NCBI GenBank assembly: GCA_030847615.1
Contig: JAUMIR010000005.1
Span: forward strand, 245,682,645-245,746,644
DNA: 64,000 bases
Direction: 5' to 3'
Origin: Gambelia wislizenii
Lineage: Eukaryota > Chordata > Lepidosauria > Squamata > Crotaphytidae
Shown here: positions 33,650 to 44,899 of the stretch, one piece after another
Numbering within the stretch: position 1 is the first letter of the stretch
Layout of the letters: each line of letters opens with the position of its first letter
Translations under genes and position numbers: made by a program
The notes under the pieces: model-generated
Seen by the model: the letters and a program-made list of their open reading frames with translations, nothing else
Database searches by the model: none
What the model was told of the DNA's origin: nothing

Positions 33650-34870
33650 ACAAGTTACCTATCACCAAACAATACTATGTGTACATCATGTAAGGTCACC
33701 AGGAATCACAAAACAATCTTGACTACAACCTATGCCACAGTCAGACAAAAGGAAACCCACATGCAGAACAGATCACTCCATAAAGTTAGCAAAGCCACAG
33801 ACTTTAAGTCAAATCTTTATATATACTGTATGGGTAACAAATTAAGCAGACTACAGTATTCAAATGCGTTAACCAGTTTCTGGAGAATAACACAGCCCTC
33901 TCACAAGTTCTGGGAGGCAAGCTTTTATTGGGCCACAGATAGCCTCCAAATCTTAAACAATTACTCACAACATGATACATAACATGGATGGTAATACAGG
34001 GACAAGATCCTGCGACATACCTAGATGCCAACTCTGTCCCCACATCTACTCTGGTAGCTACAGTATATTACAGGGGCTGATAACATAACTCACAACATCA
34101 GAGGTGCGTTTACTTGCTCTTCTTCCAATGTGATATGTGCCATCCTATGCCAATAATGCCCCTCTACACTCTACATTGGACAACAGGACAGTCACTATAC
34201 AAGAGGAGACGTGGACACAGATTTGACATTAGAAATGGCAATACCCCAAAATCAATCGCAGAACATTTCTGTCTTCCTGGACTCACAGTAAATAATTTAC
34301 AGGTCATGGCCCTTGAACAAGGAAATTACAAAGGAAGGACTAGAAAGAGAAACAGCTGAATTGAATTATATTCACAAATTCTTATCTATTAGCAAAGGTA
34401 TGAACAAAGACAATGGTGTCATGGCACACTGCATGCATTAATACAAGAGTCCTTGCTACTGCACATATAACAAAAGGAATCAGAGAGAGTTTTGAACCCA
34501 GGGAAACTGACTTTTGGTTGGTAGATTTATTGCTTTCACACATCAACACATATAAGTGGCCACTGTAAAGCTCTGAAAGACCTGTATCATCTTGCCCAGG
34601 CCTTTGAAAATTTAGGGCAAGGGACATGAATTTGCAAGTTTCTGGATCCTATTCCTGTACATTTTATTTCACCCCCACAATTGTATAAATATGTTTTATA
34701 CCTGAGGCCTTAATACCACTCAGTATTGCATCTGAAGAAGTAGGTTTATATTCATGAAAGCTCATGCTAAAATAAAAACTATTTAGTCTTAAAGGTGCTG
34801 CCACATTTCTTTTTCTCTCTCCCCTCCCTTCCTCGTTTTTTTGTGCTGCAAGAGACTAACACGGCTGTTA
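33650..34870 (+). mobile_element. Penelope-like element remnant with GIY-YIG endonuclease
   Basis: A frame at 34114-34359 encodes TGQSLYKRRRGHRFDIRNGN, then 'SIAEHFCLPG', the R-x3-HR and EHF parts of a GIY-YIG nuclease as found at the C-terminus of Penelope-like retroelements. The Tyr-Ile-Gly triplet (34172-34180) lies just upstream in another frame, so a frameshift separates them. The 3' tail holds CTGAAGA (34732-34738) and GAAA (34756-34759), then 'gctcatgctaaaataaaaact' and 'caagagactaacacggctg', typical of Penelope tails that contain hammerhead motifs. The reverse transcriptase is not recognisable. Confidence 0.65.
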
Positions 34871-36140
34871 GTGACAGCTAGACAATGCCAAGGTGTGTTC
34901 CTGTGACCAGGCATGATCCTGCACCCTGATGCCACTTAGCAGCTATAGTGTACCTAAGGAAAAAGAAACAGACTTTGTCCTCCCCAGACCTCTAGCAGTT
35001 CTGGGAGTGCAAAGGCTACTCTATCTTCCCTAGCTGCACAACAGCTATGAGATGGTGGGACATAGTTTGAAGCTCCTGCTAATGACTGGCCTTGGGTTAT
35101 ATACCCTAGCACTATTTGGATACAAGCATGCATTGGAGTAAGAAGTTGCCTTCAGTGTAAATGCACTTTGCATGTTACAAGTGCTGAATAGCATTTGGCC
35201 ATAGTATTATGAAAGGAAGGGAATTATTGTGTTAATGTATTTTGCTGGGTGAATGTATCATCTGTGGAAATATTTTTACAAAAAATATCCTCTAGAGTTT
35301 TAGCTTTGAGCCTTCTGCTTGCACTGTTCTGTGTTATAGCCTGCACAAACTTGCCACCATGTGACCAAGCCATAAGCTCAATTTGTGCGTATGTGACTTC
35401 AGAGGCACTGCAGATGTCTATTGCCTTTTGTAAACTTGGTCCCAATTCCCTTCACAATTGCTGTGTTCGTCTTTTATCAGTCACACTGAACACAATTTTG
35501 TCCTGGAACACATAATTTTCAGTGTCCCCAAATTCCCAATTTCTTGCTTTCTCCCTCAGCAATGAATCATATTTGTGGATCTGAGTCTTTGCTAAATGAG
35601 GACAAGATGAGAACTGAGGATTTTTCTGAGGATTATAATAATTCCTAAGTGCTAGTAAACATCATTTTTTCCATGTGCCTTTCTATTTGGCTGTTGTGCT
35701 AGGTTGCAGTAAATATTTAAATACAGAATTTCTCCCATCATGTGCACATAAAATTACAAACTTTATGTTTTCCTTATTATTTCTCTCTCCAGTGCAGTAT
35801 ACCTTGTTATGGTGAGGTTGGAAATGGTCTTTTGGAGAATTTACTGTGTAGGAGATGTTAATGTTCCCCTAACCTTCCACTTCTCTGTTGACAGGTATTT
35901 CAAGCTTCTGAATGGATGGTTTATAAACAGGTGGCTCCCCCCAAGTAATACTTAATATATGTATATTCAATTATGTTCCTACCCCCTTGTCAAATTTACT
36001 GCTGCTAAATTAAATTGAAGCTGATACTTTAACATGTTTAATTTCATTTTTAAATATATGCAAAATACAAATTAAAAATATTCCTTGCTTTACCTAAAAT
36101 TACCAGAGACTATGCTTTCTGCATTTCATTACTATTCCAC
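34871..36140. other. Intronic sequence, no element recognised
   Basis: Two overlapping antisense frames around 35224-35515 have no family features. Nothing else was recognised. Confidence 0.5.
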
Positions 36141-36144
36141 CCCC

Positions 36145-36425
36145 TTCTCCCATTTATATATTGTCATAGAAAGCTTAGATGACACACTAGTCAGGAAGCT
36201 AGACAAGAACATCTTGTCTTTTAAACAAGACAGCAACAGGAAATTCCTGACTCTATCCAGACTCCATCCAGATACGGTTAAGTCCAGTGCCACCTTTTTG
36301 CTATATAATAGGCCTATCCATTAGGAGAACACTTTGTTCTTTTGATGAGGTAGACTCTAGTCCATGAAAGTTTGTGCTGTAAATAAATCTGTTTGGCTTA
36401 AAGTGTCTCAAAGATTATTCTTTTG
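36145..36425 (+). mobile_element. Penelope-like tail with hammerhead-like core
   Basis: TTGATGA (36342-36348), an AGACT/AGTCC stem and GAAA (36366-36369) are followed by 'gtttgtgctgtaaataaatctgtttggcttaaagtgt'. This is the layout of hammerhead-bearing Penelope tails. Upstream coding sequence is too decayed to assign. Confidence 0.5.
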
Positions 36426-37204
36426 TTCTGATAGATTACCTCAGATATCCATCTGGAAGTTAATATTCTTTACCCTGTCATACATGGAAAATTGAGTCCC
36501 TGGTTGTTGTGGTAGATGACAAATAAAAAGTTCCTTCATACCACAGACCGACAAGCTACATAGAGTTACATGTATGCAAGGAGTCTACTTGTGTGAACAA
36601 AATAGTATAGGAAGAACATTTGCATGAGATAATGGCTTCTCTTTCATCAAGTTTACCTGTGATTTCCCTAGTTTTGGGAAAGGAACCGTAATCTCATTTA
36701 TGCTTATGTGAGTTGACTACTTACATGAAAAATTAATTTTGCACATAACAACATATGCATTGGTTACTCAAAAACCTGAATGTTTGTAGAATATTACTCC
36801 TTACCCATCCCAACCCAAACCTGTGGAACAGAAAGTAGTCCACTGTTTCTGCCTCTCTCCTTTTTGGATTTGTCACTTGCTTTCTACTTTTTACTTCCTC
36901 ATTTCAGTCTCTAGGGTACTTCCCCTGGATACTGCTTGGAGAAATTCTTTCTCTGTGTTTATGCACTCCACTGTTGTAGAGCTGGAGAGTGCTTGATTAT
37001 TTCCAGTCAGGAATGTGTAACAGTGCAAAATGTTGCTGGCATCAACATTGTATATCAGGGTTTCTAAAAAAACCTTTCTGCACAGTGTCACTAAGACTTA
37101 ATAATGTCTTTAAAATTAGAATCTGTGGAGAAACAAGCTCTGTCAATATAGTGCAAGAAATTTATGAAGCTCATGTGTGTTACTGGCTTGGGGAGTAAAA
37201 TTTA
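36426..37204. other. Intronic sequence, no element recognised
   Basis: AT-rich, no exon or repeat recognised. Confidence 0.5.
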
Positions 37205-38150
37205 GGAGATTATCAGATGAGCCTCTAAAAATGTTCCTGTCCCACTATATTTTAAAGTGTAAGGAGATTTTCACACAGGGGAAATAACCCCAGCAGAGAT
37301 TGGGAGAGAAACAGGGCAGTTCTGCTGCCAGTGCTCCATTTCACATGCCCCCGTCCTTCTCCCGATCTCCCGTTGTCCTCCCTCCATCCTGCTTCCATTT
37401 CCCTCCTGCTGTTTTTTACTAACGAAAGTTCTTCATTAGAAAAAAATAGTGGAACATAGCAGGAGGGAAATGGAAGCAGGACGGAGGGAGGATGACGGGA
37501 GATTGGGAGAAGGAAGGGGGTGTGCGAAATGGAGCGCTGGAACCGGAACAGCCCCGTTTCTCTCCCAATCTCCGTGGGGGTTATTCCCCCCGTGTGAAAA
37601 TCTCCTAAGTGTCTTGGCACAATAACCCTTTTTATCACACTTCACTGTAATAACAAGAAAGAGCAGCCCCAGCATTATCAGAGCATGCATGCTAGTGCTG
37701 TTTACTTCCATGTTCACAGGGGCACGTGATCTTGGTGGTTCTCGTGAGAAAACCCAAGTAGACTTAAAAGCTAAATTAAACAGCTAAATTAAAAAAACAA
37801 AACAAACACACAAGCACTGAAACACACTTTAAAACTTGCCCTAAAAGTGGGGAGGTTCATAAAAAGAGTGTCTCATACCTAGTTTTTGCATTCTCACCTG
37901 AAAGTTTTCTGGCAGGGACCACCCATTGATGCTGTGTTCACAAGAGCAGAATAGTGCTTGGTTTCAGATGCTTGCAATTCTGCAACAAAAATGCCACAGC
38001 AGATCAATTGATGGCTTTAGACTACCAATAAAAAAGAACGTCTTATTAACAACTGCATAATGCTATAGCATGATGTCGTGCGATATGGGCACCCTTTCAC
38101 ATTCTTTTGACATCATTATCACACCATATTTGCTGTGTCTGATCATCTCC
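37205..38150 (+). mobile_element. TIR element of the 3-bp-TSD family, hosting a nested relative
   Basis: Ends are GGAGATTATCAGATG and GTGTCTGATCATCTCC with TTA duplicated at 37202-37204 and 38151-38153. The family interior is present ('ttctcgtgagaaaac', 'ggggaggttcataaaaagagtgtctcatacctag', 'gatcaattgatggctttagactaccaataaaaaag'). A second, palindromic element occupies 37263-37605, so this copy is the older of the two. Confidence 0.82.
37263..37605. mobile_element. 343-bp foldback element nested in its relative
   Basis: Begins GGAGATTTTCACACAGGGG and ends CCCCCCGTGTGAAAATCTCC, with TAA at 37260-37262 and 37606-37608. The two arms are nearly complementary (for example 'ccatcctgcttccatttccctcctgct' against 'agcaggagggaaatggaagcaggacgg') and the loop lies near 37410-37450. 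No coding capacity. Confidence 0.85.
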
Positions 38151-38156
38151 TTAAAT

Positions 38157-38278
38157 TCAGTTGCTAGTCCCAAGTAAATTACAGCCAATGAATCAGTAGA
38201 ACACACATGAGCATTGAGTTAACCTTGTTCCTGTTGATTCAGTGGGTCTATTCTATTTGGAACTAGCAATTCGATTTA
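38157..38278. mobile_element. Palindromic MITE ('gctagtcccaagtag' family)
   Basis: 'agttgctagtcccaagtaaattaca' is inverted as 'tctattctatttggaactagcaat'. The inner 'aatcagtagaacac' mirrors 'gattcagtgggtct'. A second copy lies at 46086. It directly follows the TIR element ending at 38150. Confidence 0.55.
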
Positions 38279-38471
38279 GATTTAGTATTTACAATCAGTT
38301 GTTGGGTACTATCTGGTTTGCCTTTTCCAATATTCCAATATTCAGTACAGCAGAATCAGGTTGAGGAATTTTTCATTACTCCTCAGGCATGTATATTAAT
38401 CACTGACTTCCATGTGGTACCGTGCATTTGGAGTGTTCAGCAGTAGCGGATAAATTTTATATATGGACTTA

Positions 38472-38588
38472 GAATCACAGAATCATAGAATTGTAGAGTT
38501 GGAAGAGACCACGAGGGCCATCCAGTCCAACCCCCTGCCATGCAGGAATATACAATCAAAGCATCCCTGACAGATGGCCATCCAGTAC
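38472..38588 (-). mobile_element. CR1 LINE, extreme 3' end
   Basis: Starts 'agaatcacagaatcatagaattgtagagttggaagagacc', the inverted ATTCTATG tail, and stops after 'gacagatggccatccag', about 115 bp in. It is close to the consensus of the 41-kb copy. Confidence 0.9.
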
Positions 38589-39279
38589 TTGTTGACTGCA
38601 ATGTAATTTCAGGCTTTTCACAGCCTAGGCATAAAAGGTAAGGAAGCACACACACCCTGATACATTTGTCCTGTTTGTAGTGGATGTTAGAAAGAAAGAG
38701 CAATTTCAGCCTGTTAGTTTTTGAGAGGAACATTGACCTTTGTTTTAGGATTGGCTGCTTTCCTAACTTTCAGTCCTCAGCTTGGATTTCGTAAGCAGAT
38801 TTTAACTCAGGTCTGCAATGTTCACTGTCTTGAAAGCAAACTGACCCTGCAGAAGTTGCCCTGAGGTTTACACTGTGTGCAGAGGAAAGAACAAAACATC
38901 GTTACCATATAAAATAAAATAGCTTTCCTAGAACTGAATGTAGCTACATTGCCACTGGGAATTTCAATTGAATCTGTGAATCACATGCAACTGCATAATG
39001 TTCCATTTTAGCTCACTAGTATACAGTATATCCCTCTTATCCTGGTTCCATGGGATAGGACATATTTCTGTCTACAGCTGAATAATAATGGTAAGGAATC
39101 TGGATCTCGAAAGGAGGTAGAATTCAATCCATTCAAAAGTTTTTATTGGCACATTTTAACCTAGGTTTATTATTTATGTAGTTTACAGCCATGGCTGTTA
39201 AAGCCCTGTGTCATACTGGTTCTAGTCACCCTTGTGCCATGCACGGTTGTGGCTGGACTATTCACAAAAAGCACCTCAG

Positions 39280-39808
39280 TGGCCTGGGATCATATTACAA
39301 CAGCTACATCCAAGTCATGAATAAGCTGTTCTATTTTATTGACGGGCCAAGCTGTCAATAGATCACCAATGGCGTTTTTTCGCAGCATTGCCAGCATCTG
39401 AAACGACATCCTGTTCTGCTCTCGTGAATACAGCATTAATGGGCAGGCACTGCCAGAACACTTCTGGGTAACGCAAAAACTAGGCACAGGATGATCTTTT
39501 TATGAACCTCCCTGTGTTGCTTGCCAATTTTAAAGTGTGTCTCAGTGCTTGTGTGTTCATCTTTTTTGTTAGCTTTGGTGTTTTTTGACTTTTAACCGCG
39601 CTTGCATCTTCTCGCGAGAACCACCAAGATCACACACCCCAGCAAACACAGAAGAAAACAGTGCTAGTGTTCATACTCTGATAATGCTGGGGCTACTCTT
39701 TCTTGTTATTACAGCAACATGTGATAAAAAGGGTTATTGTGCCGGGACACTCACACTTCAAACTATAGTGGGACAATAATGTTTTTAGAGGTTCGTCTGA
39801 TAATCTCC
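39280..39808 (-). mobile_element. TIR element of the 3-bp-TSD family, inverted
   Basis: On the minus strand it begins GGAGATTATCAGACGAACC and contains 'tctcgcgagaa', 'aggttcataaaaagatcatcc', 'ctagtttttgc' and the 'attgacagcttggcccgtcaat' hairpin. It is the closest relative of the 37.2-kb copy. The distal end is unclear. Confidence 0.65.
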
Positions 39809-39811
39809 TAA

Positions 39812-41340
39812 AACACAGGCAATAAAATTTCAAATCCATTAACAGCAGCAAAGTGACTTCATTGAGACCCAGATAATCTCTGGCCTGTGTGATGCTAACT
39901 GTTCCTTTCTTAGGCAGAAAACATTGAATTTCTCCAGAAGTCCATGTACTGTTATATCTGTAAAAATGTTTAGATGCTATATAGGTAAAACATGCCAATT
40001 GTAGTTTAAATTAAATAGTTTTACCTTTGTTGGAGGTAAAAACCTCAAAGAATTAAGCTCCCTCTTGTTAGAGGCCCCCTTGTTGTAGCTAAATTCTTTT
40101 ATCTTCAAATCCAGGAAACATATTTTGTGCTTTAGAGTTGGTCATTTTTCATCTGTCACTCAAATATTCTTTCCATCATTCATTGACAATCAAAACATAA
40201 ACATTTGTTTTCCAAGATATAGAGGGAATGGTGGTGGAGTTAAAAAAAATGAGCTAGACCAATTTTTTTTGGTCTGTATTGCTTGATATTTTTAATAGCT
40301 CTGCTAGGAACACCCATTGTGCCTATAAATCCCTTGAATTCTACAGGGTCAGTCAAAAAGAGTTTAAACTGTACAAGTTTCATGCAGCTTATAAAAGCTT
40401 CTAATATCTGTGGGAATTCTATAGTCTAAATATTTGTAGAGAAAACCATTTGAAGGTGGCAATAAAATATTGTTCTGTACACAACTTTTCAACAGAACTA
40501 TAAACATGTACACACACAATTTATTTGCTACTATGACTTTTTAAAGATACTAGACAGATATCTGGATTCAATCTAAAATACAAGTCCTTTTTAGTACAGT
40601 ACAAAAGAGGTTTCTGCCATATTTTATATGAGTGAAAATGATATATCATGGGGGCTTTATAAACCTAAGCCTCCAGTCAAGAAGACTGTATATATCTTTG
40701 CATATATAGTGTGTTTTCTAAGTTCCTGGTGTGTGTGTGTGTGTGCTTGTGTGTGTTTTCATTCTCTTGAAAAACTTTCCCCTCACCTCTTGGGGGAAAT
40801 TCAGAAGTAGGCTTGGAAAAAGCCTATTAAGATAGAGAAGTCTTTAATTTGAGGAGGAAATACTGTGAAGTATAGTTCACTTATGTGTGGACTGTGTAAG
40901 CTACATGTAGAAGACCATGACCTCAGACATATTTGCATACATGTGTACATGAGTGTCTCCTACTTTAGGAATCCAATTTTTTCTGATGGATAGATTTTGT
41001 ATACAGCTTTTTATATGTTTGTACAGGTCCTGAATCAGACATTATATCCTATGTAAGATAGTGGAGCACATGTGAGCCCAAGATGTACTCTCATATCTGA
41101 CTACATGTGGAAGGACTGGATTAGGTGATCCAGAGAGAGCTCTATAGGCCAGGTGATAGTATGATTTAACTGAACAGAACTGGTGCATGTATGGAACTTT
41201 TAATGGACATTCCTAGACAAAGGAAGGAATTGTACAGGCACATAAAAGAAAGAATTTCCAAAGTAATGCAGGGCCTATGCTGTTTGTGTCTTTATAGGTC
41301 ACAACTAAACTAACATCTTGCACTGTACCTGGGACCACAC
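39812..41340. other. Intronic sequence with a GT run
   Basis: GT run near 40728-40760. Nothing else was recognised. Confidence 0.5.
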
Positions 41341-41344
41341 TGGA

Positions 41345-42880
41345 TCATAGAATCATAGAATCATAGAATTGCAGAGTTGGAAGAGACCACGAGGGCCATC
41401 CAGTCCAACCCCCCGCCACGCAGGAAATCACAATCAAAGCATCCCCGACAGATGGCCATCCAGCCTCTGTTTAAAGACCTCCAAGGAAGGAGACCCCACC
41501 ACGCTCCGAGGGAGTGTCTTCCACTGCCGAACAGCTCTTACTGTCAAAAAGTTCCTCCTCATGTTGAGGTGGAATCTCTGTTCCTGGAGCTTGCACCCAT
41601 TGCTCCGTGTTCCAGTCTCTGGAGCAGCAGAAAACAAGCCTGCTCCATCCTCAGCGTGACATCCCTTCAAATACTTAAACAGGGCTATCATATCGCCTCT
41701 AAACCGTCTTTTTTCCAGGCTAAACATACCCAGCTCCCTAAGTCTCTCCTCATAAGGCATTGTTTCCAGACCTTTCACCATTTTAGTTGCCCTTCTCTGG
41801 ACACGCTCCAATTTGTCAATATCCTTTCTGAATTGTGGTGCCCAGAACTGGACACAGTATTCTAAGTGAGGTCTGACCAAGGCAGAATAGAGTGGCACTA
41901 TTACTTCCCTTGATCTAGACACTATACTTCTATTGATACAGCCCAAAATTGCATTGGCCTTTTTAGCTGCCGCATCACACTGTTGGCTCATGTTCAACTT
42001 GTGGTCTACTAGGACTCCTAGATCCCTTTCTCACGTAGTCTCATTCAGCCAGGTCTCTCCCATCCTATATTTATGCATTTCATTTTTCCGCCCTAAATGC
42101 AGTACTTTACATTTCTCCGTATTGAATTTCATTTTGTTAGCTTTGGCCCAGCTCTCCAGTCTATCTAGGTCATTCTGAATTTTGATCCTGTCCTCTAGGG
42201 TATTAGCTACTCCTCCCAATTTGGTGTCATCTGCAAATTTGATAAGTATGCCCCTAATTCCCTCATCTAAGTCATTGATAAAGATGTTGAATAGCACTGG
42301 GCCCAGGACAGAACCCTGTGGCACCCCACTGGTCACATCTTTCCAAGACGAAGAGGAGCCACTGCTGAGCACCCTTTGGGTTCGGCCGGTCAACCAATTA
42401 CAAATCCATTGAACAGTTAACTTGTCTAGCCCACATTCTACAAGCTTGTTTGCAAGAATGTCATGGGGAACCTTGTCAAAGGCCTTACTGAAATCAAGGT
42501 ATGCAATGTCCACAGCATTCCCTTCATCTACCAAGCTGGTAACTTTATCAAAAAAAGAGATCAGATTAGTCTGGCATGACTTGTTTCTCTGAAACCCATG
42601 TTGACTTTTTGTGATTATGGCATTGCCTTCTAAATGTTCACAGACTCTCTGTTTAATGATCTGTTCTAGAATCTTCCCTGGTATTGATGTCAGACTAACT
42701 GGATGATAATTGTTGGGATCCTCTTTTTTCCCCTTTTTGAAGATGGGAACAACGTTTGCCCTCCTCCAGTCTGCTGGGACTTCTCCTGTTCTCCAGGATA
42801 TCTATGCACTTTGTTGAGAACAAGTCCTGAGCAGCTTTCAGTGGAGTAGTCACATTGTTTGTTGAAGCAAAAATACTCAG
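41345..42880 (-). mobile_element. Young CR1 LINE, RT domain to 3' tail
   Basis: This is the longest CR1 of the window. On the minus strand, upstream to downstream, it encodes 'WRRANVVPIFKKGK', 'GKILEQIIKQRV', AYLDFSKAFDKVPHDILANK (RT motif with catalytic Asp), 'SGVPQGSVLGPVLFNIFIND', 'IKFADDTKLGG' (FADD box), 'KMKFNTEKCKVLHLGRKNE' and the C-terminal '[20 protein letters not shown]'. The frame 42534-41434 is interrupted by one TGA at about 42030, where the 25-kb copy has a Cys codon. Further breaks lie upstream of 42534. It ends in an inverted ATTCTATG triple repeat. It is 5'-truncated near 42.8 kb, where a TIR element begins. Confidence 0.9.
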
Positions 42881-43475
42881 AAATTTATCAGACAGGAACA
42901 AAAAATGTGTTCCTGTCCCACAGTCTCCACTCCCGCCCCTGTCCCATCCCTGTCACACCAGAATCACCCTCCCCACAACACTTATCTCCTCTCCCATTGC
43001 CCTGGAAGCCCAGGAGTGAACTAACAGAGCTCCCTTCACCTCCTTGATCAAAATCCCGTGAATTCTTGCAAGAAGATGCGAGCACGGGAAATTTAAAAAA
43101 TAAAAAGAACGCAAAAAAATACAGCAAGCACAAAAACATACTATAAAAGGTAGACGTAACCCAGGGAGGGTCATAAAAAGTGTGTCACTTACCTGGATGT
43201 CCTGATCTCACCCGGAAGTGTTCTGGCAGGGACCGCCCAGTGATGCTGGGATTGCGCCAGTATAATGGGGCACCTTGTCACATGCAGGAACATCCGTGAC
43301 AGAAACAGAACGGGGGATCTATTGACGGCTTCTCCCATCAATAAAAAGCAGTGCCAGTGGAACAGCAGCAGAATGGGTGCATAACAAGGGGGAAACAATG
43401 TCGTCTGAAAAGGGAGCTCTTTTGTGATCTCCTGGCATTCCTGTAACACCACTTTTAACATGTCTGATAATCTCC
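42881..43475 (+). mobile_element. TIR element of the 3-bp-TSD family
   Basis: Left end 'ttatcagacaggaac', right end 'catgtctgataatctcc' (43475). Shared interior: 'gtgtgtcacttacctggatgtcctgatctcacccggaagtgttctggcaggg' and 'ctattgacggcttctcccatcaataaaaagc'. The terminal GGAGA of the left end is decayed, so the duplication cannot be confirmed. Confidence 0.7.
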
Positions 43476-43872
43476 TAGGATGGTATGGCACCTTAACGGC
43501 TATCAAATTTATTATTGTATAAGTTCTCATGAACTGAAGTCCACGCTATTAGATAAATACTATCCTGAGTTATTAATGTGGTTATATGTAAACAACAACA
43601 ACAACAAGGTCAGAGAAAAAATGAAATGCAGGAAAGTGATAACTGTCATATAATGCTGGACAATTTATTCCATCTTTCTTTTTTGGATATTTACAGCAAG
43701 GTGTAGAGAGTAGTTCAATCTGTATGGTGAGCTGCTACACCATGTGGCTCCCTATATAACTTTGGTTTTTTTTCCTGCCTGTACATAACACTAGTTGGAC
43801 TCAGCATACCATACACCATTAAAAAACTCCCCCCCCAATACCTAGTAGACCTCATGACAACCCTGTAAGGTA

Positions 43873-44330
43873 GGCTGGCCACCAAACTTGCCCCACCCAT
43901 CGCTTGCCCCCTACCGCTCACCCTCCCACCTCCAAACTGCCCCCCCCGCTACCAAACTCACCCCCCGCTGTGGCCAAATTCACCGTGCCTTTAAACTCAC
44001 CCTTCCACTGCCAAACTCCACCTGCTGCTCACCCTCACCCCCCTGCCGCTCACCTTCCCACCTTCAAACTCACCCCCACCGCTGAATTCGCCCCCATGCT
44101 GGTCACCCTCCCACCTCTAAACTCATCCCCGCCTCCAAATTCACCCCCCTGCCTCCAAATTTGCCCCCACCACTCGCCCTCCCACCTCCAAACTTGCCTC
44201 CCGCTGCCAAACTCCCCCCTGCCGAATTCACCCCCGCCTTGAAACTTGGCCCCTGCTACTGAACTCGCTCCCCCCGCCACCGAACTTGGGCCCCCATGCT
44301 GCCCCCTGCGCTCCGGCACATGCCATGCTG
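43873..44330. repeat. Diverged C-rich minisatellite
   Basis: Tandem units of about 17-25 bp on the theme 'cac-ccc-cctgccaaactc' and 'ctcaccctcccacctccaaact'. One strand is nearly free of G. The units vary in length and sequence, so it is an old array. It keeps frames open on both strands without meaning. Confidence 0.85.
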
Positions 44331-44419
44331 CACACACACACATCCACCCCCCTGCTATTCACACTCCCTATGCAGCCACCATGTTTACAAAGGATTTCAA
44401 TTTCTGCATGGTCCCGGCC

Positions 44420-44494
44420 CCAGTGTGCTGATTGGCTGCCCAACAGAGCTTTGATTGGATGGTCAGTTCCCTAAGCAGCCAATCAGAACACTGG
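44420..44494. repeat. 20-bp inverted repeat carrying CCAAT boxes
   Basis: CCAGTGTGCTGATTGGCTGC (44420-44439) is inverted at 44475-44494 with one mismatch. The arms and the spacer contain three CCAAT/ATTGG motifs. It sits at the end of the minisatellite, before a TATATATA tract. It could be a transposon end or an NF-Y-type site. Confidence 0.6.
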
Positions 44495-44899
44495 AAATGG
44501 CAACATACCTCAGAGAATTATATATATAGATGCTGTTCATGCTGAGACAGTTAATTGTACTACAGACAATATATTTTTATTAGAATTTTTTTCCCTTGAC
44601 AGTTTCCCCAAAACAAGAATAATACAAATGATAAACTGATACTTTGCAGAAAATGTACCAACTGACATGGGCATCTGGTGCTACCATTGCTATCTTTGTG
44701 TCATTTTGCTTTGTCTTTCTGTTAATCCACCAAACCTGGCTTTATGTTGGCAGTGATTGAAACAAATATGACACCATTTCTGTGCAGAAATCAATGCTGG
44801 ATACATTGATTCAGCATACAGATTGATAACAGAAATCCTCTGTTTGAATTTGTTTCTTTGCTTTTTGATGGTCTATTCTGAAAGCCCTGCCTTCCCCTC

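Noticed and set aside
35224..35515. Antiparallel frames of 73-88 codons
   Set aside because: They mirror each other on opposite strands with no domain, a common chance effect.
43888..44443. Frames in the C-rich minisatellite
   Set aside because: Repetitive low-complexity translation.
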